Shown here: positions 19,329 through 28,173 of the stretch, piece by piece
Layout: each line of letters begins with the position of its first letter
Position numbering within the stretch: position 1 is the first letter of the stretch
From: CBDHHC01 sp965263345
Lineage (GTDB): Bacteria; Pseudomonadota; Alphaproteobacteria; Rhizobiales; CBDHHC01
Direction of reading: 5' to 3'
Length of the DNA: 64,000 nucleotides
Assembly: GCA_965263345.1 (NCBI GenBank)
Contig: CBDHHC010000016.1
Location: 1 to 64,000, forward strand
Notes under the pieces: generated by a model
The model's database searches: none
The model's input: only the letters and a program-made list of their open reading frames with translations
What the model was told of the DNA's origin: nothing
Program-made: the position numbers and the translations under genes

Positions 19329-19736
19329 TAACCTCTCCTCGTTAGCAAGTTTATAGTTAATATATTGAGGAGCTCCGTTTACATCACATTTTTAACAATA
19401 CGATTACGGTTTTGTGACAATTGCAATGGAGTATTATGGCAAATTACAATAAGCTTAAAAAATATACGTTATTTCCCCCCATGTCGGATAAATAGATATT
19501 GTTGATAACCACAGAAAATGTTAAGTTATTAAATATGTATATTAAAAATTCTCTTTTGTTTTTGTGGAATAGAATAGTTTCATTTAAAATCAATATTTTA
19601 AGTAGTATTTCGTAAAACTGAACAATCTAATGAGCCACAAACTTCCAAGGGGCAAATATACATTCAGCTTAGGTTAATCAAATTTATGATTGAGTAGACT
19701 GTGATATATTTCTAAATCATTGTGGGAGTTCGTTAT
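19329..19736. other. divergent promoter region, phytase-like / caspase-like
   Basis: Non-coding AT-rich spacer between two divergent secreted-protein genes. It contains a Pho-box-like motif at 19403-19420 on the minus strand and GGGAG at 19724-19728, which serves the caspase-like gene. No other structure was recognised. Confidence 0.45.
19403..19420 (-). promoter_or_regulatory. possible Pho box upstream of the phytase-like gene
   Basis: On the minus strand the sequence reads TTGTCAC-AAAA-CCGTAAT. This matches the PhoB site layout (two 7-base half-sites, consensus CTGTCAT, separated by 4 bases) at 10 of 14 positions. It sits about 75 bases upstream of the phytase-like start codon. A weak match, reported because target and spacing fit phosphate-starvation control. 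Confidence 0.3.
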
Positions 19737-21509
19737 ATGACCTCTAAATTGCCATACCCTAGAGAGGGTAAACTTTATATTTCCAAATTAAGCTACACTT
19801 TGGTTATATTTGCCATTGTATTCTCCTTTATCATGCCAGCATATCATCAAGCAGATGCAAGATGCCGAGGATGTGGAGCTGCAATAGGTATCATTGGTGG
19901 CGCTTTAATACTAAATGAATTGTCTAAAGCTAAGCAAAGACAACAATATCGTGAAAAGCGTTATTATAAAAAGCAACACTATTATAAAAAGAAACACTAT
20001 AAAAAACCTCATTACGGTTATGGCTACAAAAAAGGCCTATCAAAGGTTTCACAGGATCAGAAAGCACTAAAAGCACTTGGTTTTTATGGTGGTCCAATAA
20101 ATGGTGCTAAAACAAACGAATACAAAACAGCAATTGAACAATATCTTGCGAGTAAAAACCTTGCTGCCGTTCCAGTATTAAGTGAATATCATAGAGGCTT
20201 AATGCTTCAAGAAGCAACTTTAGCTGAAACAAGAGCATTCTTACATGAGCCTTTTATTTCTTCACCTATCCATAGAGATCGTGCAAAAAGTATGCAGGCA
20301 GCTCTAAAAGTCCTTGGGTTCTACCATAGTAAAATTGATGGAAGCATTGGAGGTGGATCTAAAAAAGCCATAAGAGAATATCAGCAAAGTAGACTTGGCA
20401 TTTTCCCAGGAACTGGGTCTTTATCACAAGATCAAATTTCTGAACTCATTCGTCAAGGACAACAGACACTAGATACAAAGATTGCTGGAATTAACTCGGC
20501 CTTCACTGGTCAAGCACCAGTTAAAAGTGCAAGCTTGGCGACCAACCAACAACAACCTACTGTTCAACCTCAGCAACAGCCACAACAACGTACATCGCCA
20601 GTTCCAAATGGCAATGCGACACGTAATTTCAATAACCAGCTAAATTCGAACACTGGAAATACGAACAATGCTGCACAAAAAACAATTTTGCAAAACTTCC
20701 CTCCAGTTGAGAAAGTAAACCCTAATGCAAAAGTTGTTCGTAAGCATGATGTCGCTGTTATCATTGGTAACCGAAATTACAGACAAGGTGTACCTGCAGT
20801 TGAATTTAGTCATCGTGATGCTGAAAGAGTAAAAGCACTTCTGATTAATGATCTCGGATTTGATAGAGATAATATCATTGATCTAAGAGATCAGGGCCTA
20901 GCAGATATGAATGCTATTTTTGGCACAAATGGTAATCCAAATGGAAAACTATCTCGCTATCTAGAAAGAAATGGTAAATCAAACATCTTGGTTTATTATT
21001 CTGGACATGGTGTTCCTGATCTTAAAACGAAAAAGCCTTACTTAGCTCCAATAGATGCTGACCCAGATTCTATCAGTACAACTGGATATCCGCTTGAGCA
21101 GCTATATACAAATCTGAGACAGTTAAAAGCTAAGACAATTACTGTTGCCTTAGACGCTTGCTTCTCAGGTGGTTCTCAAAATGGTCAGATCATTGGTACA
21201 AATGCGAGCCCTGTAAGATTGGCAGCTAAAATGCCTCAAGTAACGTCTAAGCTAACAATCCTTGCAGCAGCTTCTGATACTCAATTAGCAAGCTGGGATA
21301 CACAAAATGGGCACGGTGTATTCACTTACCATTTTGTTGAAGGCTTGAAAGGTAAGGCGGATAGCAATTCTGACCGTAAGATCACAGCAAAAGAACTTCA
21401 CGATTATGTGGATCAGAAAGTTGACAGATTTGCAAGACGTCAACTAAACCGTGATCAAAGGCCAATTTTGAATGGTAACTCAAGACAGATCATTAGTTAC
21501 CTGCAATAA
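19737..21509 (+). CDS. secreted caspase-family (C14) protease with peptidoglycan-binding-like domains
   Basis: A 590-residue exported protein. The signal segment is at residues 17-40. Next come a Lys/Tyr/His-rich stretch (residues 60-90), two peptidoglycan-binding-like repeats (ALKALGFYGGPINGA and ALKVLGFYHSKIDGSIGGG, the latter followed by KKAIREYQ), and a Gln/Asn-rich linker. The C14 caspase domain starts at DVAVIIGNRNY. The catalytic pair is His424 (YYSGHG) and Cys475 (LDACFSGG). The ATG at 19737 is chosen because GGGAG lies eight bases upstream; a GTG at 19722 overlaps that site. It is followed by its own terminator and then by the kinase/FHA island. Confidence 0.87.
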   Translation: MTSKLPYPREGKLYISKLSYTLVIFAIVFSFIMPAYHQADARCRGCGAAIGIIGGALILNELSKAKQRQQYREKRYYKKQHYYKKKHYKKPHYGYGYKKGLSKVSQDQKALKALGFYGGPINGAKTNEYKTAIEQYLASKNLAAVPVLSEYHRGLMLQEATLAETRAFLHEPFISSPIHRDRAKSMQAALKVLGFYHSKIDGSIGGGSKKAIREYQQSRLGIFPGTGSLSQDQISELIRQGQQTLDTKIAGINSAFTGQAPVKSASLATNQQQPTVQPQQQPQQRTSPVPNGNATRNFNNQLNSNTGNTNNAAQKTILQNFPPVEKVNPNAKVVRKHDVAVIIGNRNYRQGVPAVEFSHRDAERVKALLINDLGFDRDNIIDLRDQGLADMNAIFGTNGNPNGKLSRYLERNGKSNILVYYSGHGVPDLKTKKPYLAPIDADPDSISTTGYPLEQLYTNLRQLKAKTITVALDACFSGGSQNGQIIGTNASPVRLAAKMPQVTSKLTILAAASDTQLASWDTQNGHGVFTYHFVEGLKGKADSNSDRKITAKELHDYVDQKVDRFARRQLNRDQRPILNGNSRQIISYLQ

Positions 21510-21518
21510 AACATAAAA

Positions 21519-21554
21519 TAAGACCGCAAATTATAATTTGCGGTCTTATTTTTT
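21519..21554 (+). terminator. strong rho-independent terminator
   Basis: A perfect 30-base palindrome (21519-21548) is followed by a T run (21547-21554), ten bases after the caspase-like stop codon. It separates that gene from the protease-FHA and kinase operon. Confidence 0.92.
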
Positions 21555-21640
21555 ATTGAAGGTTTATAGTACAATTATAAAAATTATATTCTTATATCAT
21601 TATGTCCTATAATTAAAAAATTAAATTGCTGAGACTAAGC

Positions 21641-23347
21641 ATGTTTAAGAATAATCAAAAAAATCAATCCATTATAAATTGTCTCAGTAATAATAGCATT
21701 TTTCAAAAATCACTAAAAATTTGTCTGATACTTGTTTTCACCACTTCATTCTTGGCAGCTTGTGGCTCACTTAATGTAGATAAAAGTGTCCTGAGAATTA
21801 TAATCGTAGATAAAACTCGCAATAACGCTGTCAGTTCAGGTTCAGGATTTGTCATTACTTCACAAGGTCATATTGCAACAGCTCAGCATGTAATTACCCA
21901 AGCAACGACATCAAATAACTTTAGAATATTAGCATTCACTGAAGGTAATAGCAGCTCCCCACACGAGGCAACTGTCGTATGGCAATCCTCTCAATATGAT
22001 ATAGCTGTTTTAAAAGTTTCATCATTAAATGCCTCACCACTTACATTAAACACAAGTCAATTGTCAAAAGAAGAAGATGTTAAAGCAATCGGTTTTCCTG
22101 GAGCGGCAGACGCTGTTGATACGAAGAGAGATGCAATAACAATAGCAACACGAACACGAGGTGAAGTTAGTCGTGTATTTTCTGCAGATTGGAAAGGGTT
22201 AGGCAAGAGAGTTCAAGTTGTACAACACACCGCACCAATTAACTCAGGAAGCTCCGGTGGGCCACTCATTAATAATTGTAATCAGGTTATAGGAATAAAC
22301 ACTCTCGGCGTCAGACAAAGTGAAGGAACTTTCTTTTCATCTCATGCAAGTGAATTAGCTAAAATCCTAAACCAGCTAAATATATCTGCCCCGACAACAT
22401 CTATATCATGCAATATCTATAGTTATGCTTGGAACAGTTTCATTGTTGTATTATTAATTGGTGTTATAGCCACTTTGACTTCATTTATTTTACTAAGATA
22501 CCAAAAGAAACAATTTTACCCTGTCTTTGAAAGCTTATCAAACTTTTACGTTAAAAAAGACAAAAAGCCTACTCCTGATACGGAAATAGATCTATCAGAA
22601 ATTATTGCAGCCCAGGATGATAACAACAGCGAATACCTTCTCTCTCCAAAAAATAATTCACAGGGCACTGTAATCCCAATATATCTAGGTCAAGCACAAA
22701 GTGATCAGGGAGTTATAATCGGACGCACCCCTTCAAAAGGCGGCATTTTAGTAAAAGATAGAAAAGTATCAAGAGAACATATCAGAATATCATGCTCTCA
22801 AAACACTCCCTATAATTTCTTTATTGAAGATTTGGCTTCGAAAAACGGTACAACGGTTAATTCAAAAAAGTTATATTCCTATCAAGGAAACACCCCATTA
22901 AATATAGGTGATGAGATCCGCTTTGGTAGTTATAGCTATAAATTTATGCAGAGAAATAACTCCACAACAGAGCAAAATGATACAAACAAGAGAGGTTTTG
23001 CTGCAAAATGGCGCTTATCAGGCAATGACCCCACTTCAGGCCAACATTATTCCTTTAATATTGATGAAAATTTATTACGCACTACAAATGGAATACTAAC
23101 CATTGGGCGGGATGAAAAATTTTGTGATATAGTAATTCCACATAAAAGTATTTCTGGAAATGGCCATGCACAATTAATATTAGCCGGTTCACATCTTAAA
23201 ATTTTAGATATGAAATCAACTAATGGTACCATAGTTAACGGAAAAGAATTAGATCATTCTGAATCATCAGGTATAATATTACAAGACAATATGGTCATTG
23301 AACTTGGTTCCGTTACACTTCATGTTGAATATAAAAATAGAGTTTAA
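21641..23347 (+). CDS. lipoprotein trypsin-like protease with transmembrane helix and two FHA domains
   Basis: A 568-residue protein with an unusual order. A lipobox SFLAAC (Cys41) predicts a lipid anchor. A periplasmic trypsin/HtrA-type domain follows, with the triad His83 (ATAQHV), Asp120 (YDIAVLKV) and Ser205 (NSGSSGGPL). No PDZ domain is seen. A helix at about residues 262-285 leads to two FHA domains: one near 345-410 (IGRTPS, VSREHI, SKNGTTVN) and one near 465-555 (IGRDEKFCD, ISGNGHAQ, STNGTIVNG). The ATG at 21641 is preferred to a TTG at 21626. It ends 3 bases before the kinase gene, so both are probably one operon. The protease cargo and signal are unknown. Confidence 0.85.
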   Translation: MFKNNQKNQSIINCLSNNSIFQKSLKICLILVFTTSFLAACGSLNVDKSVLRIIIVDKTRNNAVSSGSGFVITSQGHIATAQHVITQATTSNNFRILAFTEGNSSSPHEATVVWQSSQYDIAVLKVSSLNASPLTLNTSQLSKEEDVKAIGFPGAADAVDTKRDAITIATRTRGEVSRVFSADWKGLGKRVQVVQHTAPINSGSSGGPLINNCNQVIGINTLGVRQSEGTFFSSHASELAKILNQLNISAPTTSISCNIYSYAWNSFIVVLLIGVIATLTSFILLRYQKKQFYPVFESLSNFYVKKDKKPTPDTEIDLSEIIAAQDDNNSEYLLSPKNNSQGTVIPIYLGQAQSDQGVIIGRTPSKGGILVKDRKVSREHIRISCSQNTPYNFFIEDLASKNGTTVNSKKLYSYQGNTPLNIGDEIRFGSYSYKFMQRNNSTTEQNDTNKRGFAAKWRLSGNDPTSGQHYSFNIDENLLRTTNGILTIGRDEKFCDIVIPHKSISGNGHAQLILAGSHLKILDMKSTNGTIVNGKELDHSESSGIILQDNMVIELGSVTLHVEYKNRV

Positions 23348-23350
23348 GTT

Positions 23351-26059
23351 ATGTCATCAAATCATACAAATGCACTACCACCATCAACGAAACTTATGAA
23401 CTACCGAATTGAGCAAGTTTTAGGTCAGGGTGGTTTTGGCATAACCTATTTAGCTCATGATGAAGCTTTAGACCAAAAAGTTGCATTAAAGGAATACTTT
23501 CCAAATAGCCTTGCTTCACGAGACTCCTCTAGCACACGAGTTCTTATTAACTCTGAAAACGACAAAGAACTTTTTGTATGGGGTCTAGAAAGGTTTTTAG
23601 AAGAAACAAGAATTCTTGCAAAACTTTCACACCCTAACATCGTAAGAGTCTTAAACTTCTTAGAAGAAAACCAAACTGGTTATATGATCATGCAGTTTGA
23701 AGAAGGAGACATCTTACAAAACTGGCTACAAAGATTTCCTGATGGCCGACCGTCCCAAAAAGAAATTTTCTCGTTTTTATCGCCTCTACTCGATGCACTA
23801 AAACTTGTTCATGATAATGGTATCATGCATCGTGATATCAAACCCGATAATATATATATGCGTAAAAGAGATAGTAGTCCTGTTCTACTTGACTTTGGCG
23901 CAGCACGGAGTGCGATTGGTGGAAAAAGTCAAACGCTGGCTGCAATTGTCTCAGCAGGTTATAGCCCGATCGAACAATATGGAGATATCTCAGGCCAAGG
24001 TCCTTGGACAGATATATATGCATTAGGAGCTGTTTTATATAATATCGTCACTGGCACAAAGCCTGTTGAAGCACCAAGTCGAATAACAGCCAGTCATTCT
24101 GGATCACATGATCCTTTGGAAAAACTCTCATCTGGCTCGTACCCAGGATTTGATGAAGAGTTTTTACAAGCAATCAATTGGGCATTGGAATTAAACGCTA
24201 AGGATCGCCCTCAAACCATAGAACAATGGAAAGCATGTTTCTCCAGCTTCTCTGAGTTTAACTCGGAAATAGAATCAACAACGATACCTTTAAGCACCTC
24301 CAGTGATTCACTACATGAGGCAACTGAACCCGTTCATCAGTTAAATACGCAAACAGAGCAAGATACCTCACCATTTACAGAATCAGGTTTTGGCGAACCT
24401 AAAAAAACACCCGCTTTTAACAAACAATCAAGTACACATATACCAGCAAATAATTTATCAGATCCTGCACTGACTGGATTTATGAATAAGAATGCAAAGT
24501 TGGAACCAACAGGTCGCGGTTCATACAATATTGTAAATACCCTCGCAGTAATATTTGCCGCTGCAATAGGCTTAGCTGTTGCGTACTACGGAATTTTATA
24601 TTGGAATAAAGATTCAATTGGTGGTGATCAAAGAACAGCTCTGTTCCTAGGATCGTTAAGCAATGTGGCACAAACTGTAACGGATAGTATCGATAACAAA
24701 GATAAAGATGTGATCAAATTTGACATCAATAACTCAAGCGAATTGAAGATTACAGCTAATACACAACCATCAGGTATGAAACTAAGCTTAACAGATAATT
24801 CAAACAATACAGTTCCTCTATTTAGAGATGAGAATTCGTATATTGCAACCGTATCTCAAGGAACGATGTATTTGAATATAAGTTCAGACTCAGTTCTGAT
24901 ACAAGGCTATGATCTTTCAATTTCTTCTACCCCAAAAGATGTATCACTAACACCTAGAAGAACAAGACAAGCTGCCTTAAACTTGGATAAGATTGGTTGG
25001 AGTAAAGAAAAAAAGAAAAATAAAATCACAACATCGTACAGAGTGCTCCCCGGCCAAAAAGAACTTTTTTATTCTTTTGATGTGAATAAAAAATCAAAAA
25101 TTACAATAGTTGCTGGCGCTCAATCAGGATCTGGCCGCATAACACTCGCAAATGCGAATGAGAATGAAATAAGAAGTTTAGACCTTAACACAGGCCAAAG
25201 AAAGAATATTATATCTCACCTACTTCCTGGAAAATATTATATCATCCCAAGTACAAACGAAGATATTACATTTAAATACAATTTATCAATTTATGGTGCA
25301 GAAAGCATTCAGATAACCCCAGAAGTTGATACCAAACAATATACAGCAGCAGCTAAAGTGACGTTAGGCGAGAATCTTGATAGAGAAGAAGCTCTTCTGG
25401 CTGTAAGAACGTTAGCCCGCATCCGTTTAGTTGCTGAAGCTCGAAATTATCTAAGCCGAATTCCAGAAGAGTCATCAAGCCTATCAGAAATTGTTAGCTT
25501 AATGAGTGAATTTAGCAATGGCTTCCCTTATCAGGAGCAATGGGGCCGAGAGTCATGGGAAAACAATGGTCAAACTCTAGCAATATCTCTAACTGCCCGT
25601 TATGCAAAAGTTAGAAACAGCGGTTCAGTTTCAGCAAACTTAACATCAACACTTGTAAATGCTGATGAACCATTAATTTTCGATATTAAAGCGAATAGCA
25701 ATTTATATCTTGGCGTCTTTGTTTGGCAAGCTGATGGTAATGTTGTTAGGATCCGCCCAAACAGTTCTGAATCATTTACCTTAATCAAAGGCGATACGTT
25801 TAAAATCAATGAGAAAGATGGTCTCAAAAGTTTCCCTATGCCAGGGAAGATCGCCAGTTCAGAAGCAATTTTTATAACGACCTGCGAAACTCAGGACAGC
25901 TATGCTCAAGTAGCCCCAACAATAGAAAGTATATCTGTTCAGCTTGCAGCTCAAACAGGGCGTTCAACATCTGAGTTCTTTGAAAAATTAAATAGCGCCT
26001 GCCCTCAGCAAGCACAATCAATTCAGGTATTACCTTATGTGGTTAAATCGAAGTTATAG
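23351..26059 (+). CDS. membrane Ser/Thr protein kinase with periplasmic DUF4384-like domain
   Basis: A 902-residue receptor-like Ser/Thr kinase. The kinase domain covers residues 15-300: GQGGFGITYLAHD loop, ALKEYFP with the ATP lysine, HRDIKPDN with catalytic Asp162, and LLDFGAAR. A juxtamembrane stretch holds several Ser/Thr (ESTTIPLSTSS). A transmembrane helix lies near 395-415. The C-terminal 480 residues are predicted periplasmic: a beta-rich part resembling pre-peptidase domains, then a DUF4384-like domain at about 720-830 (LYLGVFVWQADGNVVRIRPN). Co-transcribed with the protease-FHA gene, which gives a kinase and a phospho-reader in one operon. Confidence 0.88.
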   Translation: MSSNHTNALPPSTKLMNYRIEQVLGQGGFGITYLAHDEALDQKVALKEYFPNSLASRDSSSTRVLINSENDKELFVWGLERFLEETRILAKLSHPNIVRVLNFLEENQTGYMIMQFEEGDILQNWLQRFPDGRPSQKEIFSFLSPLLDALKLVHDNGIMHRDIKPDNIYMRKRDSSPVLLDFGAARSAIGGKSQTLAAIVSAGYSPIEQYGDISGQGPWTDIYALGAVLYNIVTGTKPVEAPSRITASHSGSHDPLEKLSSGSYPGFDEEFLQAINWALELNAKDRPQTIEQWKACFSSFSEFNSEIESTTIPLSTSSDSLHEATEPVHQLNTQTEQDTSPFTESGFGEPKKTPAFNKQSSTHIPANNLSDPALTGFMNKNAKLEPTGRGSYNIVNTLAVIFAAAIGLAVAYYGILYWNKDSIGGDQRTALFLGSLSNVAQTVTDSIDNKDKDVIKFDINNSSELKITANTQPSGMKLSLTDNSNNTVPLFRDENSYIATVSQGTMYLNISSDSVLIQGYDLSISSTPKDVSLTPRRTRQAALNLDKIGWSKEKKKNKITTSYRVLPGQKELFYSFDVNKKSKITIVAGAQSGSGRITLANANENEIRSLDLNTGQRKNIISHLLPGKYYIIPSTNEDITFKYNLSIYGAESIQITPEVDTKQYTAAAKVTLGENLDREEALLAVRTLARIRLVAEARNYLSRIPEESSSLSEIVSLMSEFSNGFPYQEQWGRESWENNGQTLAISLTARYAKVRNSGSVSANLTSTLVNADEPLIFDIKANSNLYLGVFVWQADGNVVRIRPNSSESFTLIKGDTFKINEKDGLKSFPMPGKIASSEAIFITTCETQDSYAQVAPTIESISVQLAAQTGRSTSEFFEKLNSACPQQAQSIQVLPYVVKSKL

Positions 26060-26130
26060 GAATAGATCTGACAACATTGGTATTGTTGCAAAAGTTCTAA
26101 AGAAAATTCAGTTAATCAAATAAGATATCA

Positions 26131-27468
26131 TTATTCTCCAAGAACTTTACTTCTACGTGCTGGTACACCAATACTGGTATCTTTTATACTTTCTGAAGTG
26201 TCCTTATCACTTTTCTCTTCTGTTTTTTGTATTTCAGTTGAAATTTCATAAGAGGTTTCAGTTTGGGCTGACTGGATAATTTTTTGATCTATAGTTTGCT
26301 CACTATTATTATTCGCAGCATTATCCAAAGTTTCATTATCTTTCAAATCAGAAACCTCAGCTGTTCGTTTTTGGTTATCAATAAGTTTGACAGGTCCCTG
26401 AACAGATTTTGTATGACGAGAGGCATCAATGGGCTTTGTATCGACTGCTTTAGATGTGGCAATTGGTTTTACATCTAAATTATTAGGAGAAACTTTATTC
26501 CCACTATAAATAGAGTCAATCAGACCAATATCATAAATAAAAGTACTGATAAGAATGACAATAACAACAAATGCTATACTAGCAATGCTCCCCAACATAA
26601 ATTTAGATGATTTTTTATTTGAATTAGGGATAATAATGGTGGTTTGGTCGTCTTCTGTAACGGGCTTATAATGAATAGCCATCACAGTCGTATTATCTTG
26701 ATTAGCTAACCCGACCTCTTCAACACTTTGCACAAGACCTTTGGCAACGTCTAATGCATTGTTATCCTTATAACTCTCAATGGTTTCTGAAATTTTTTCT
26801 TCAGACAGGGTCAAGAGCCCATCACTTGCAACAATAATCCAATCATTCTCTTCAAGTTGAATATTTTGTTCGGGAAGATCCACAAGTTCTAGTTCGTGTC
26901 CCGTAAGAGCTGATCGTAACGCATTTCGTTTAGGATGATTCAGCGCCTCTTCTTCGGTCATCTCACCATTTTTAACAAGCTCTAATAACATAGGAGTTAA
27001 TGAATGATCATCATTCAGCTTGATAAGTTTCTTATCACGAAAAAGATATAATAAGGAGTCTCCAACACTTACCCAATGGAATGTTTCACTATTAAAATGA
27101 ACACCAACTAAGGTACAGCCCATACCATCATAAGAACTATCTTCTCTAACTTTCTGGGCAAGAGATAAATTACTTTTATCAAGGGCATCTTTTAAGCAAT
27201 CTCGCCTATTACCCTCCATAGAGAGATAAGTATCTATGAAGGTTTCACAGGCAAGATGGCTCGCTGTCGAACCACCAACATGCCCGCCCATACCATCAGC
27301 CAGAACTGCCAAGACTTGTGGAGAAGAGTGATGACTTGATTGATAATCAATATTAGCAAAGTGTTCAGGATTATCTTGCTGTGGCAAAGGGGCAAAATTA
27401 GAGGTATCTTCCTGATAATTTCGCCCGCCTATCGTTGCATAACTAGCATACTCAAAATGATTACTCAT
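26131..27468 (-). CDS. PP2C-family phosphatase with C-terminal membrane anchor
   Basis: Metal-dependent Ser/Thr phosphatase (445 residues). The PP2C domain spans residues 1-265 and keeps the metal-binding aspartates: NYQEDTSNF, LAVLADGMGGHVGG, SVGDSLLYLF, VASDGLLTL and NQDNTTVMAI. After it comes a short motif DDQTTIIIP, one transmembrane helix (about 290-312) and a tail of 130 residues rich in Lys, Asp and Thr, probably periplasmic. The start overlaps the stop of the upstream FHA gene (TAATG), implying coupled translation. It probably reverses phosphorylation by the island kinases. Confidence 0.88.
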   Translation of the reverse strand: MSNHFEYASYATIGGRNYQEDTSNFAPLPQQDNPEHFANIDYQSSHHSSPQVLAVLADGMGGHVGGSTASHLACETFIDTYLSMEGNRRDCLKDALDKSNLSLAQKVREDSSYDGMGCTLVGVHFNSETFHWVSVGDSLLYLFRDKKLIKLNDDHSLTPMLLELVKNGEMTEEEALNHPKRNALRSALTGHELELVDLPEQNIQLEENDWIIVASDGLLTLSEEKISETIESYKDNNALDVAKGLVQSVEEVGLANQDNTTVMAIHYKPVTEDDQTTIIIPNSNKKSSKFMLGSIASIAFVVIVILISTFIYDIGLIDSIYSGNKVSPNNLDVKPIATSKAVDTKPIDASRHTKSVQGPVKLIDNQKRTAEVSDLKDNETLDNAANNNSEQTIDQKIIQSAQTETSYEISTEIQKTEEKSDKDTSESIKDTSIGVPARRSKVLGE

Positions 27469-28070
27469 TATTCGTCTAGATCACCCCAATCAAAATGATG
27501 ACCACAAAATGGAACAAAACATAGAACGGTATTTCCCATTCGTATTTCATCATGCATTTGTAAAACAACTGGTGCTGTTGGATTATCAGCATTAACTTCA
27601 ACAACATTATGTTTTGCAAGGTTTGGGATAAACAAAAATTCTCTTTTTTTATAATTATACTGAATATAAGCCTGTTCCTCAGAAGAAATCGAATCATCAC
27701 CAAAATCGATTGGTACTCTTTGAGTTTTAGAACGCCCGATAGAATTATTACCATAAAAAATTGGGCGGAATGATCCTTTACCAGGTCCAGCAAGAACCAC
27801 TAACCAAGCAACAACTGGATCTGTTTCTTGTTTCTGCATAACACTCGCAGGCCCTCGATCAATAACATCTTCACCAGGTCTTATAATACGTGTTTCATTA
27901 CCAACTTCTTCGCCACCAGAACTTGCAGAAGGGTTAAGATTGTCTCTATCAAGTTTCTGCGTTTTGTCTAGGGCACCGAATGGTCTATTCTTTAAAATAA
28001 ACGTTTCTTCACCTGAAGATGAAGGTTGCTTTTGATTTAGCAACGCAGTCTTATCATCATCATTGTCCAT
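27468..28070 (-). CDS. FHA adapter protein with N-terminal threonine motifs
   Basis: A soluble 200-residue protein. The C-terminal FHA-like domain (about residues 90-190) keeps GNNSIGRSKTQRV, but its later motif is altered: SSEEQAY replaces SRxH, so phosphothreonine binding may be weakened. The N-terminal 70 residues are disordered-looking and hold four threonines in acidic or polar settings with Leu or Ile at +3 (DKTALL, EETFIL, DKTQKL, NETRII). This layout recalls GarA/OdhI, where a kinase phosphorylates an N-terminal Thr that the FHA domain then binds. Translationally coupled to the PP2C gene downstream. Confidence 0.78.
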   Translation of the reverse strand: MDNDDDKTALLNQKQPSSSGEETFILKNRPFGALDKTQKLDRDNLNPSASSGGEEVGNETRIIRPGEDVIDRGPASVMQKQETDPVVAWLVVLAGPGKGSFRPIFYGNNSIGRSKTQRVPIDFGDDSISSEEQAYIQYNYKKREFLFIPNLAKHNVVEVNADNPTAPVVLQMHDEIRMGNTVLCFVPFCGHHFDWGDLDE

Positions 28071-28173
28071 GAAAACATCTCCTATAATATAAAAATAATA
28101 TTCTTACATTCTTCAAATTCATACTGCAAATATTTACTTCTCTAAATTATATCTAGAAAAATAATATATTAGA

